Positions 41,690 through 51,687 of a DNA stretch of 64,000 bases are shown piece by piece. Positions within the stretch are counted from its first letter, which is position 1; every line of letters begins with the position of its first letter. Made by a program: the position numbers and the translations under genes. Below the pieces are notes generated by a model. That model saw only the letters and a list, made by a program, of their open reading frames with translations. It had not been told where the DNA came from and made no database searches. Source of the DNA: Prorocentrum cordatum (lineage: Eukaryota > Sar > Dinophyceae > Prorocentrales > Prorocentraceae); NCBI GenBank assembly GCA_963575745.1, contig CAUYUJ010008546.1:371969-435968 (forward strand), read 5' to 3'.

Positions 41690-41752
41690 TCGAGCGTGTC
41701 CCTCTACAGTCGAGCTATTTGTGCCCAAGGGACATGCCCGACCTAAAACTAG
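41690..41752. mobile_element. Mini foldback related to the 6353-6562 element
   Basis: Left AAGTCGAGCGTGTCCCT and the reverse complement of the right, AGGTCGGGCATGTCCCTT, are inverted. Both resemble the AAGTCGGGC.TGTCCC terminus of the 6363-6550 element. Only about 60 bp long. A target-site duplication was not established. Confidence 0.5.
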
Positions 41753-41778
41753 GGGAAAGATGGGGAATCCTAGGATGT

Positions 41779-41779
41779 G

Positions 41780-41817
<38 letters not shown>
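41779..41817 (+). repeat. (AT)n microsatellite
   Basis: About 17 AT units. Confidence 0.95.
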
Positions 41818-41820
<3 letters not shown>

Positions 41821-42670
41821 ACTTCTGTGGGGCCCTGGGCACCACTGGGCCCCTTGAGAGGAGAGAGCACGCGGCGCTCGCGGGTCCTGTTTCTACCCCC
41901 CGCCTCGGCCTCCCAGCCCAGCGCCCCCTTTGAGGAGGCGGGGCTTCAAGGGGGGGGCAGGGGGGGGGGGCGACCGCCATGCCGTCTTTTGCGTCGATCG
42001 GCGTCGATTAGCGTCCGGAAGTCGATGAGACAGCGCCGATTTGCGTCGGTTGCCGTGGATTTAGCGTCGATTGGCGTCGACTCGCGTCGACGTGCATCGA
42101 TTCGCAAGAGCCGACAAGATGGTATGGAAGGCTCCCAGGAGTTGCCACCGAAGGGGGGGGGCGGGCGACCACCATGGCCGAGCCCTCGAAGGCCGTGCCC
42201 CCCCCCCCGCCTCGTGCGCGCGAGGCAGGTGCGCAGCCGCGGCCTCAGACCCCTGGAGGCCGCGACCTTCCGCGCGGACGCCGTCATCCCGCACGATGAG
42301 GATGGGCGGCGCTCCCAAGGGCACCTATGGCCATCCTCGGGCGCTGTCGTCGGCCGCGCCCCGCTCGAGAAGCTTCGAGACGCGCGTCCAAGGCCATGGC
42401 ATCCTCATCGCGCATCCTAGTTATTCTGGGCCGTCTGTACGGGGTGTCATTCTCGCGGATGCCCCGGGCGAAACGCGTCCGTGCGGCCGCGCATCCCTTT
42501 GGACGTGCCAAGAAAATTGGTACGATGCCCAGCAGCATTTGTCCAAAACTGGCAGCGGCCGCCGTGTAAAGGACGACGTCCGCGGCGGCGCGGACAGCGA
42601 GATCTCTTCAACATGACCAGGATATGCTGTCAGTATTTTGTGTCCATTCTTTCTTCGGGCGAAGAACACT
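41818..42670. other. No gene seen; GTCGAT-rich stretch
   Basis: TTGCGTCGAT/GGCGTCGATT motifs repeat between 41990 and 42105. No gene recognised. Confidence 0.45.
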
Positions 42671-42805
42671 ATGTACATGCACCGATTCTGACAGCGCCCA
42701 TCCTTGACCCAGGATCAGTGCATATACCTTCCTGGCCATGGTAAGAGGGCGTATGCACCGATCCTGGGATCAGGATGGTCCTGGCCAGAATCGGTGTATG
42801 TGCAT
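42671..42805. repeat. Long hairpin: 58-bp arms, ~19-base loop
   Basis: The left arm starts ATGTACATGCACCGATTCTG and the reverse complement of the right arm starts ATGCACATACACCGATTCTG. They continue to match through CCATCCT.GA.CCCAGGATC to GCATA. The loop is about 42729-42747. Non-coding; likely a foldback element. Confidence 0.85.
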
Positions 42806-43265
42806 AATTATCTTTCCTCTATTTCCGTACCAATGTCGATGCTCCCGAATGTCGTAGGGGTCGCGCCCCTGAAATTCAGGCCGCCAGGGCGCGGAGGCGG
42901 ATGATCATGTGCGCCGCTCGCGGCGGGGGGTGGGTGGAGGTCAGTATCGTTTCACCGACCCCCATCCCCATGCCCATCCCCTTCGAGGCCCCCACCAAAT
43001 TACTCCCACAGTAAACCCTACGGGAACGACCTATATCCCCATCTAGGGGGGCAAATGTTCCAGTGGGGCCCAGGCCACGCCGCTGGGGATGGGGATCGGT
43101 TAAACGATGCTCCGGAGGGGGGGGCGGGCGCACTCGGAGCCGCGATTGCGTGGCTCTCTGCCGACCCGACCTCCCCCGCAGCGCCCGCCGGCAGGAGGCG
43201 TCCGACCCTGGCGCGGCCGTGATGGCGTGCGCCAGGCGGCTGGCTGGCGGCCGCCCCCATGCGAT

Positions 43266-43389
43266 GGTTCAAAGATGGGGTCCTCCGGGATGAGGTCCTA
43301 AGGACAGGGATGGGTTCAAGGTTGGATTTACGCTGTTTGAGGCACCTCGTCCTTGGGAGCCCCATCCCTCAGGACCCCATCTTTGAACC
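43266..43389. repeat. Inverted repeat with GGTTCAAAGATGGGGTCCT arms
   Basis: GGTTCAAAGATGGGGTCCT at 43266-43284 and its exact reverse complement at 43371-43389. A third direct copy, GGTTCAAAGATGGGGCCCT, lies at about 43474. GGATGGGGC/GGGATGAGG extend the arms. Confidence 0.85.
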
Positions 43390-43518
43390 ACCGACCCATG
43401 GCATCCCTGCGCGCGGCGCGTTTGTGCGTGGGTCTCGGCTGCTGGGGCTGTCCGCCGCGGAACAGACGTCGGCGGTTCAAAGATGGGGCCCTGAGGGATT
43501 CCAGCCATCCCAACTGGG

Positions 43519-43675
43519 GGTCGGAGGATAACGCCACATCGCCGATGAATGGGCGATGCGGCTCGATGCGGAGCCAGACTTTACTCACGCAAACGACACC
43601 GATGCATCTCCGACGTCGCCGATGCATCGCGGACATATCGGCGATGCGTCGGCCATACGGCGAGATCCTCCGACC
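43519..43675. mobile_element. 157-bp MITE-like repeat with 11-bp perfect terminal inverted repeats
   Basis: Begins GGTCGGAGGAT (43519) and ends ATCCTCCGACC (43675). The interior is related to 39576-39735. It is rich in CGATGCATCGC-type palindromes and non-coding. No target-site duplication was apparent. Confidence 0.65.
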
Positions 43676-44317
43676 CCATTTACTCAGACTCCATCTTAGA
43701 GGCCGCTGCCCAAGGATGGTAAGTAGATCCCACGCTGATTCTTCACAGCTTGAGCTTCTGGCCCTTGGGCCCCACGAGGCAGGGCCCCATGTCTCGATCC
43801 GCCGAAAACGGGTCTGGCAAGTTTCGGGCTCCCCGGGTCCTCTCTTGATGGAGGGGTGGTCCTGGGGAACGGCCACGGGGGACGAGGGCTCATTCCCTGA
43901 GGACCCGTCGTATTCATGCCGAGTTGATCAGGGCAGTCTGTGCGCTGAGCTCCACAGGGTGTCAGCGAGGAGGGGGTGAGCATCCAGCGGCCATGCCATG
44001 CAGTCGAAGCGGCTCGCTCCTCTGAGAAACTAGAGGCTGTCCGAGTAATCAGGTGAGGTGTCGAGTGTGTTCGACCTGTCATGTGTCGGTCGGGCACGTT
44101 TGCAGCTGCAGCTGACCTTGATGTGTGTTGTTGTATTGATTCTGCCGCTGCAGAGGAAGGAGGAGGACTTATTGCCGTGCGGTTCGAGGCGCACGGCGTT
44201 TGGCCCGTGGATTCGTCAGGTGTTTTGTGCCTCAGGGCGCAGCGCCAACAGTCTGCCGAGCCGCCGGCTCTCAGACCTGCGTCTGGCGGCCTACACATCT
44301 GCGTGAGTGTAAGGTCA
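43676..44317. other. No gene seen
   Basis: Mixed sequence between repeat blocks. Nothing recognised. Confidence 0.4.
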
Positions 44318-44465
44318 TCCTTCGGCAGGAGGAGGAGGAGAAGGAGGAGAGAGAGGAGGGGGAGGAGGGGGAGGACGAGGAGGATGAGGAGGTGGAGGAG
44401 GAGAGGGGAGGGATGAGGAGGAGGAGGACGAGGAGGAGGGGGAGGAGGAGGAGGAGGAGGAGGAC
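44318..44465 (+). repeat. (GGA)n microsatellite
   Basis: Interrupted GGA array. Confidence 0.95.
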
Positions 44466-44751
44466 GTGGTGAAGGGGGGGTCAGTGCCCTAGGTTTCCTC
44501 GAACGCCTTTCTATCATCTCGCTGTCTCCCCATTTGCCCCCTCGACCAGAGGTGGTCTCACTCTCCCACTCCTCCTTGGAGAAGCATGCGTGCCAGCAGA
44601 AGTCCACAGAAATGCCCTAGGACGGACCTTCTCCTTCCCTCCCTGACCCCCTCCCCTCCTTCCCTCCCTCGTTGGCGCGGGGTCTTCTCCGCCTCTCTCA
44701 TGCTCATCGCCTTCCCCCCTCTTCCACCCTCCTTCCTGGTCATCTGTTCCC

Positions 44752-44960
44752 CTCCTCTCCTCCCCGCCCCTCCTCCTCCCTCCTCCTCCTCCTCCCTCCT
44801 CCTCCTCCTCCTCCTCCTCCTCCTCCTCCTCCCCTCTCCTTCCCTCCCCTCCCCCCCGCCGCTCCCCCCCCTTCCGCTCCCCTTCTTCCCTCCCCCCTCC
44901 TCCGTTCCTCTCTCCCCCCCCCTCCTCCCGCCCCTCCATCCCTGGCCCCTCCCCCGCGCC
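44752..44960 (+). repeat. (TCC)n microsatellite and C/T-rich tract
   Basis: TCC array at about 44770-44835 within a pyrimidine-rich tract. It lies inverted relative to the GGA arrays on both sides. Confidence 0.9.
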
Positions 44961-45045
44961 GCGAGCTTCCACGAGCTGCAACCATCCCCTGAATTCAGCA
45001 TGCTGGAGCTGCCGGGCCCCGCCATCGACATGATCGAGGAGGCGC

Positions 45046-45165
45046 CGCGGCGAGAGGAGGAGGAGGATGAAAAGGAGGAGGCGGAGGAGGATGAGGAGGA
45101 TGAGGAGGCGGGGGAGGAAGAGTTAGGAGGAGGAGGAAGAGGAGGATGGGGGGAGACTCTGGAGA
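45046..45165 (+). repeat. GGA-rich microsatellite at the 3' flank of element B
   Basis: GGA array with GAT and GAA interruptions, about 50 bp beyond the element B stop codon. Confidence 0.9.
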
Positions 45166-45211
45166 CTCTGCCTGATCGCGTAGCGATATGAATATGGAGG
45201 TCCGCTGGCAC

Positions 45212-46573
45212 CTACTGAGGTGCCTGTTGCTTCCCCATTCTCTGGATAGTCTCAGCTTTGCTGAGCGCTTTGGGCCAGGACCCCATTGCAATACGACGCA
45301 AGTACTCCCGCCCTGTGGCGGTGGGTGTGTCACATGCGACGGCTAACTTCCCGATCTGTCGGGAGGCGTACACCCCGCAGTGAGAACAAAACCACAATTT
45401 CAGCCCAGTGTGGAGCCTTAAACGATGGGTTAAATTAGCAAATCCCCCCGCCACATGTACCTGCTTCCCGAGGGGGGGTCTCATATAAGTGCCATCAACA
45501 TTCTCAAGGTCATAACAACTGATGCCGAGCCATTCAGTCCTACGTGCAAGCGAGGCTGAGTTCTGACACCTGCTACACCTACTGCCAGTGCTGACGGCAC
45601 ACACAGCGGGGGCAGGCGGTTGGGCTGGAGCCTTAAGCTTCGGCCTCCTACGTCGTAGGCCCTCGGGGTGGGCAACTCTGTCGGCCTCAAGAGCGTCTAT
45701 GTGAGCCCTAAGGATCCTCAATCGGACAGAAAACGCTTTCTGCTCTACACGGGCATACTCTTGGCGAACGTGCTTGGGAACCCTGCATTCACGAGCCGCT
45801 CCAGCGGCGAGTTCATCAGCGACGGTGTTGCCGTAGGCTAGGGAGCTGCTGATTTTCCCCGAGCAAATGTCGGCCTCGGTCATGTGGGACCGTATGCACA
45901 TCACAATCACATCTGCACACCGTTCTCGTACGGCCTCTCGAACACGGTACCACAGGTCTGCATCCGCGCCCTTGGGCGTCTCACGATGGCCATTGTGGTA
46001 GTTGAGATACACACCCTCGCTGTCTGTGGAATAGACCAGGTCGCCCGTCGTAGTCGTGAGGGCCATCAGCAGCGCCATAAGCTCGCCGCGGACGACGGTC
46101 TGTCGGCAGCCTGGGAGAGGTCCCCAGGCAGCACCCTGCATGTCCATGCCGTTCTTGGCCAGATCATGAAATATTGCGATGCCGACGCCGACCCGACGAA
46201 GGGGTACGCTGGATGTGTCGCCCCCGCCGCTGCCGTCGCCGAAAACATAGGTGGGCTCGCCATGCCCATTGAAACATCCTGGGCCGTACGCATCGGCCCC
46301 GTGGACTTCCCAACACTCGTGTGCCACGGGAGGCGGCAAGGCTGTCCAGCTGCGTGGGATGAGCCCCCGTGTCCAGTAGCATTCGTACTTGTGCTGCTGT
46401 GCCGTGGCCTCTGCGAGGAGATCGTCGGTACCCTCGTAGATCGGGCACTCTACTCGGCATCGGCACTGCCACACCCGATGAAACTCAGTCTCCTCAGTCT
46501 CGCCGCATCGACCACAATAGCCGTCGGTGTCGGCGTCCTTGACCTCGGCCCGAACACGGGCCTTGGGCCACAT
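45212..46573 (-). CDS. Element B: CCHC finger, RNase H and C-terminal zinc ribbon
   Basis: 453 open codons. Residues 20-37 form C-x2-C-x8-H-x4-C (YCGRCGETEETEFHRVWQC). RNase HI residues are Asp113 (FGDGSGG), Glu164 (VRGELMAL), Asp184 (STDSEG) and Asp253 (GNTVADELA). A CxxC pair at 333-336 and LKLWFCSHCGVYAS at 391-404 form one or two small zinc ribbons. The first Met is not a real start: the frame is the downstream part of the polyprotein, entered by a frameshift near 46575. RNase H would remove template RNA during second-strand synthesis. All catalytic acids are kept, so this is the best-preserved part of the family in the window. Confidence 0.8.
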   Translation of the reverse strand: MWPKARVRAEVKDADTDGYCGRCGETEETEFHRVWQCRCRVECPIYEGTDDLLAEATAQQHKYECYWTRGLIPRSWTALPPPVAHECWEVHGADAYGPGCFNGHGEPTYVFGDGSGGGDTSSVPLRRVGVGIAIFHDLAKNGMDMQGAAWGPLPGCRQTVVRGELMALLMALTTTTGDLVYSTDSEGVYLNYHNGHRETPKGADADLWYRVREAVRERCADVIVMCIRSHMTEADICSGKISSSLAYGNTVADELAAGAARECRVPKHVRQEYARVEQKAFSVRLRILRAHIDALEADRVAHPEGLRRRRPKLKAPAQPPAPAVCAVSTGSRCSRCQNSASLARRTEWLGISCYDLENVDGTYMRPPLGKQVHVAGGFANLTHRLRLHTGLKLWFCSHCGVYASRQIGKLAVACDTPTATGREYLRRIAMGSWPKALSKAETIQRMGKQQAPQ

Positions 46574-47147
46574 GGCCCCTTGTGGCGATGGTCAGCATGA
46601 GCGTCGCAAGGCGCACACCGTTCCTCATGGACTCGGGGTACCTCAGCAGCCGTCGGTAGGAGTGGTTGTCGACTCCGCCCTCCATGCCACCGCCGCCGTC
46701 ATGCTTGCTGGCTTGTCGCCAGTATCTGTCCTGGATGCTGTTGTCCAGGTCGGTGAGCAGCGCCTCTGGGATGTCCACAGCTGGGATCCCCGACAGCGCC
46801 TCCGTCTTGAACTCCCTCGTGTCAGTGCCGTCGGCGAGGGCCCTTGGTAACCTCCACTCGTTGGGCTGTACAGGGTCCCAGCCATTCTCGAGCAAGTAGA
46901 GGACGATGGCTGACTGAGGTCCTCGTACATGTCTGGCCCGTTGCTGTGCTGGCATGGCTCGGAAGCTGTCGACAACCTTGCGCCATGTGAATTGGATCGT
47001 CTTCTGTAGCGGCCCTGCCTGCACCCAGTGCCCCAGCCACTCTTGGACGGCCTCTCGGGGAAAAGTCGAGCAGGGTCGCGCTGCTCCGTTTTGAGGTCGA
47101 GAAGAGTGGTCAGGCAGCGCCCAGGTAGGCGAGGGCCAACTGCGTCG
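46494..47147 (-). pseudogene. Element B: region between RT and finger
   Basis: Reads FPREAVQEWLGHWVQAGPLQ, FTWRKVVDSFRAMPAQQRAR, HVRGPQSAIVLYLLENGW, LSGIPAVDI and YWRQASKHDGGGG, matching the corresponding piece of element A. It is one frame off from the RT piece before it and from the RNase H piece after it. Confidence 0.75.
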
Positions 47148-47692
47148 CCAAACCGTCGTCGGAGCAACATCAGCGACGTGCCGTAAACTCCGTGAATCTG
47201 GTGACCGTATGCGCCCGCGGCCTGTCCGCCCTGTTGGGCGAGTCGGCCCGTGACACGGTACCTTCTGGTGGCCCGCGCCAGGCGCACGATCTTCTTGTGC
47301 ATGAGGCCGTGTCGTGCCAGCCGTTGCGTGCGGTTGGCCCGAGCATGTCGGATCCCAGCTCCGAGGTCGGTGCCGAGGTAGCTGGCCTGGCTCTTGCACT
47401 GGATGGGGTAGCCTCTGCGCTTCATGGCCCCCGCGATGAACCTGGCGTCATCCATACCCGAGCAGATGATGACGCTCTTCTTGGCAATGCTGAGCCCCCG
47501 TGCATCGAGCTCGGCACACGTGTCGGTTAGGCACCGCACCATGTGCCGACGTATTGCCCGTCGTGAGCCCTGCATGCGTTGGGAGAGGTCGTCGATCCAT
47601 ATGCGATGGGAGTGCCGCCAGTGAACCTCCGTGATCTTCTTGAGAGCCCTGAAGGTCATCACCTTGGCGAACTTGGTCCCCGACCGCAGGAG
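47060..47692 (-). pseudogene. Element B: end of the reverse transcriptase
   Basis: KVMTFRALKKITEVHWRHSH then RIWIDDLSQRMQGS (catalytic motif C with WIDD), AELDARGLSIAKKSVII, SQASYLGTDLGAGIRHAR, GRLAQQGGQAAGAYGHQIHG, and RCLTTLLDLK. Motifs A and B are absent because the copy starts here. Upstream in the same frame is a false poly-Leu tract encoded by the microsatellite. Confidence 0.8.
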
Positions 47693-47862
47693 AAGAAGAA
47701 GGAGGAGGAGGAGGAGGAGGAGGAGGAGCGGCGGGAGGAGGAGGAGGAGGAGGAGGAGAGTCGGGAGCGTCGGGAGGAGGAGGAGGAGGATGAGGAGGAG
47801 GAGGAGGAGGAGGAGGAGGGGGAGGAGGAGGAGGAGGAGGAGGAGGAGGAGGAGGAGGAGGA
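47692..47862 (+). repeat. (GGA)n microsatellite at the truncated 5' end of element B
   Basis: Interrupted GGA array immediately next to the truncation point. Confidence 0.95.
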
Positions 47863-48114
47863 CCAGTCTAAACCCAAGAGCCATCAACGATGTTGGAATC
47901 TACCATCCCTCCAGGCTCCCTCTTTACAGGTTCCTACAACCGTTTGAAGTCCCGGAAACATGCCAAAACATTGTTTTCGGGATTCCAACGCCACGGATCA
48001 ACCTGACTGTTGCGTCTTGGCGATACTGGATCGTGCAATAATGCCATTCTTGGGTTTTCAACACCGCGAGTCAAATTAGCTGTTGCACACGCAAAATCTT
48101 CCATCCTTCCAAAA

Positions 48115-48500
48115 CACCATTTCTGGTCCGTTGATCGTGGGAACCCGTGAAACTCTTGCAAACAATATGAACGAATGTGCGCGGCGCTGAGGCGAGAGCC
48201 ACAGCTTGAAAAGGAACCGCACTCAATCCGTGAAACTCTTGCAGTTTTTAGAACGAATGTGCGCGGCGATAAAGCGAGAGCCACATTAGAAAAGACGGAT
48301 GATCCTCAATCCGCGAAGCTCTTGCATTTGTTAAAACGAATGCGTGCGGCGCTAAAGCGAGAGCCATATTTTCAAAACGGGTTATCTTCGATCCGTGAAT
48401 TTCTTGCAAATGTTGGAATCGAATGTGCGCGGCGCTAATGCGAGAACCGCATTTTGAAAAACCACCCGCCCGCCATCTGTGAAGCTGTTGCCAATTTTTT
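48115..48500 (+). repeat. ~64-bp minisatellite, locus 1
   Basis: About five units sharing GAACGAATGTGCGCGGCGCT, AAGCGAGAGCCA, ATTTTGAAAA and CAATCCGTGAAACTCTTGCA. A second, inverted locus lies at 52090-52235. Confidence 0.85.
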
Positions 48501-49467
48501 GAGCATCAGAGTCATACGTGGTAAGGAAGTCTCAGGCGAACGTCCGGCTCGCCCTAAAAACTGGCCTCGGGGTGCGACAGGGAAAAGTTAAGCATAAGCA
48601 GCAAGGAGTGGGGGAGGAGGAGGAGGAGGAGGAGGAGGAGGAGGAGGAGGAGGAGGAGGCGGGGGAGGGGGAGGGGGAGGAGGGAGAAGGAGGCACGAGG
48701 GAGGAGCGAGAGGGGAGGGGCGAGCCAGGAGCAAGAGAGCATGAGGCGTGGGAAAGGCCTGTGCGAGCGAGCAGTGCAAGCCGATAAAATCCGAGCGCTG
48801 CCTTTTGGAGCTTCTCCCCATCCCCCGCACCCGATCGAGAGCGTCGTTGATTTGGTGTTGGGGCGGAGGCTCGGGAACCGTGGCGGGAGCCTTCTCTCGA
48901 TCCACGTGAAGTTGCACGCCGCGGCTTTGGCCGTGTCCCCAATCTTCTCGAACAGGGTGATACCAACCCGCAAACTCTCGATGTTAGCCTCAGCGAGCAC
49001 GACTGGAAGCACCTTGGCACCTTCCTGCCCGACTTGGGGACCTGGCTTACGAGGAGGGCCTGGATCGTGGGCATCAGGAGGGCCGTCAGCAATAGCACTT
49101 GCGTTGCCAGAGGTGGCGGACAACGGCGAACTCCACCACGGTGTCATGCAGTGCTCGCACCAGACCCAGGATGTTTTTGTTGCGCTTGCAACCGCACGAT
49201 CGGCACGCCCACAGCGGACAACCCCCAACATTGTCGCGAGGAAGAGATGAGACCCTGAGGGACAGAGGCGAAATCACCTGCGTTGACCTCTGGAGAAGGA
49301 GGTCCTAAATCGAGCACAACAAAGTTGGTCCAGCCCACGGACTCCCGGCCAGAAAACGTGTACCAGAACGGCGCTAGAGGGGAGGGGGGAAGTGAGAACG
49401 GCAGGCTTTCGCAAAAGGAGGCGAGGTTTCTCAGAAATCCTCGCTCTTTTGAGAAGTTGCTACCTAA
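48501..49467. other. No gene seen; GGA microsatellite
   Basis: GGA array at 48612-48690. The rest has overlapping low-information frames only. Confidence 0.5.
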
Positions 49468-49588
49468 GCCTTCCCCGAAGACACAGAGCACTTCTCAGGA
49501 GGCGCCGGGGCTCTGAGAATCTCGCCGCCTTCTGAGAAGGCCCTCTCCTTCTCACTTCCCCTCCTCGCTCGCCGCCGAGCTTCGCGAT
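49468..49588 (+). repeat. Dispersed repeat, copy 2 (mate at 7240-7366)
   Basis: CTTCCCCGAAG, CTTCTGAGAAGGCC, CTCCTTCTCACTTCCCC and GCTCGCCGCCGAG align with 7240-7366. Confidence 0.75.
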
Positions 49589-50491
49589 CCCCACCACCCC
49601 ACCCCCCCCACTGGGAATATGCTCCCTCAGGACCCACAGGGAACAGCCTACCTCCACCTTCCATACCGTCTGACGTCTTCCGACCTCCGCGGAGGGTGTG
49701 GAAGAAGTCACCGCAATTCATGGACAGTGTACGCAATTCAAGGAAACCTACATCGATCAGGGCAGAAGTTTAGGGCGGCAGTTCCGGAAGAATGAGGGGG
49801 AGGAAATTCTAGCACAGGTTGGAGCAATCCTTCCCATGTCTCTGCATACAATCTTCTAGCACAGGCTGGAGCAAGGGTGTTTATGAATAGGGAACAGGGA
49901 AGAGGCGTGAGAGATATGGGGGAGCACCAGGCAGGCGTAGGATACATAGAAATCGCCCCATGCCATATTCAAGAGCCACCACGAGGACGCGATGTTTTTC
50001 GTGGCCCGCGACTCACGATTCCCCTCGTCCTCTTCGTCCTCGTCTTCTCCTCCCAGAGCGCGGCGCCAGAGCGCGACATGATTCGCGTTTCGCGCAGCGC
50101 GAAGGGCGACCATAGCGGCCCTTGCGAATGAGTTGCGCACAAGAGATACCCAAGGCGCAAGTGACCGTTGAAGCGCGCTTTGCCGTTCGCTGCGTGCGGT
50201 GCGACAGTAGCGGTGTGCGCGCTTGGGTGTGCCCCCCTTTGCGCCCCACGACAGCCGCGCGCGAAAGTCACCCAGGCGAAGGGTCACTCGGCTCTGTGGG
50301 CGGCCGCTCGTGACGGTTCGGACACCCCCTGCACGATCTCGGTGAGGCGCAACTCTTGGAACGCATCCCGAGGCAGGGTACCCTCCAGGAGCTTCGAACA
50401 TTGTACGAGCACGACATAAGACGCCGACCAGAGCGCGCTGGAGCGCTACACATCTCGGATGTTGTCAAATGAGCCCTTCGTTCAACCAGAG
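49589..50491. other. Upstream region, no gene recognised
   Basis: A short direct repeat, CTAGCACAGG.TGGAGCAA, lies at about 49809 and 49856. Around 50000-50110 is GATTCGCGTTTCGCGCAGCG, related to sequence near 4560 and 4650. Confidence 0.45.
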
Positions 50492-50506
50492 ACACTTTGG
50501 CTCAAG
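50492..50506 (+). promoter_or_regulatory. Spliced-leader relic before the 50575 gene
   Basis: ACACTTTGGCTCAAG against leader CCATTTTGGCTCAAG: 13 of 15, including an unbroken 11-base TTTGGCTCAAG. It lies 68 bases 5' of the ATG at 50575. A nearby downstream AG (TTTCAG, about 50510-50515) could serve as the present trans-splice acceptor. Confidence 0.8.
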
Positions 50507-50574
50507 CCTTTCAGATCGCACAAATCGCATCAAGCTATTTGCAGTACCGCACACATACGTAATAAGGTAAACCC

Positions 50575-51687
50575 ATGGCGTTCAAGGCTATCGGTCACCT
50601 TTTTCTGTTTGCTAACTTAGCCCTGCAACTGCATGCTTTGACGCTGGAGAATGCCGCAGATGAGGCCCTGCTCAAGCGTGCTGGTTATGGTGCTGGAGCG
50701 GAAGAAGTCGAGAGTCGCAGTGGCATGTTAGACCTTCAGTACCTCATGGACTAACACGCCGCGTCGGAGTCCGAGCTCCATGCCCGTGCGGCCGAGACGT
50801 GGCGCAAGTATTCTAGTCAGCTGGCCAAGAATGGATGCAGCTATCAAGGGGGCTTGCTGCCTTGCCCCAACGGCAACATATGTTATTACACAGGGCATGG
50901 AGGTTTGAACGTGACGGCCACAGTGGAGTATCGTGGGAATATCATCAAGACAGTCTTAACCCCTGACCCAGATGCTGCAGTCGACATGCCAGAAATCGTG
51001 ACGTTTATGGGTGCTGGCACCGACGATGCTCCTGCAATGTTGATGGACGTACCAGCGGAATATCGCAGAACAGCGAACCCTGTGATGCTGAAGATGTTTT
51101 TCGTGGAGGACACTGACAATGTTACTGAGCAATGCCCTCATGATAGTGAGCGCGTGGAGTCCATGGGGAACAGCACCGCGTCGTACCAGGTTGAGAATAA
51201 CACGTTCGCAGTTTCAGCGCAAAGCCCAAACACGTTCATGGGCATGGCCTTCGACTTCGACAGCGAGGCACCTGTTGGTCACACCCTGGCCTTCGAGATC
51301 CCTTCTGGGACGGAGATCGTCTGGGTGAGCCGTGAAGAGATGGTCGAGGTGCTCCAATCGCAGGAGATGCCGGCTTCCCTCGAGAGGCGCCTAGAGGCGC
51401 AGTTACGCAAAGCTTCGTTGGCCAAGGGGATGGATGGCGCGCTCACGCAGAAGGGAAGCAGGCGGCGCAGGCGGCGCAGGGCGAGGTGCACCGGTGGACA
51501 GATTGGGTCCATGGCAGGAGGTGCCGCCGCCGTGGGCGTCGCTTTTTTGCTCTGCGCGTTTACTTTCATAGGCTGCTTCACGGCGTCGCCGTTCTTAATG
51601 TTTGCTGGGACAACGATGGTGAAAAGCGGTGCTTGCCAGTGTTGGGCTAACGGAAATGCTGGGCAGACCGCCTGCGCGTTGCGGTGA
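50575..51687 (+). pseudogene. Secretory/membrane glycoprotein-like gene with one premature stop
   Basis: ATG 50575 opens MAFKAIGHLFLFANLALQLH, a good signal peptide. The frame runs on as ENAADEALLKRAGYGAGAEE and LDLQYLMD to a TAA at 50752-50754, then continues in the same frame without a further stop to 51687 (HAASESELHARAAETWRKYS, GCSYQGG, GNICYYTGHGGLNVTATVEY, AAVDMPEIVTFMGAG, AFDFDSEAPVGHTLAFEIP). N-x-S/T sequons occur at NVT (twice), NST and NNT. An Arg-rich stretch precedes a hydrophobic segment (SMAGGAAAVGVAFLLCAFTF...IGCFTASPFLMFAGTTMV), followed by a Cys-rich end (CQCW...C). This suggests a secreted or single-pass surface protein of about 370 residues. No family recognised. Intronless with a leader relic, so probably a retrocopy. 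The TAA may be inactivation, read-through or a base error. Confidence 0.7.

Larger units (their letters stand above)
45212..47700 (-). mobile_element. 5'-truncated non-LTR retrotransposon B
   Basis: Same family as element A. The recognisable sequence begins at the last RT catalytic block, directly at the edge of a GGA microsatellite (47692-47862), and runs through the CCHC finger and RNase H to the terminal zinc ribbon. Loss of the 5' part fits incomplete target-primed reverse transcription. Two frameshifts (about 47070 and 46575) are visible; the last 453 codons are intact. Confidence 0.85.

Noticed and set aside
46643-47887. Poly-Leu leader read as a signal peptide on element B
   Set aside because: The Leu run is the CTC side of the GGA microsatellite at the 5' truncation point, not a membrane segment.
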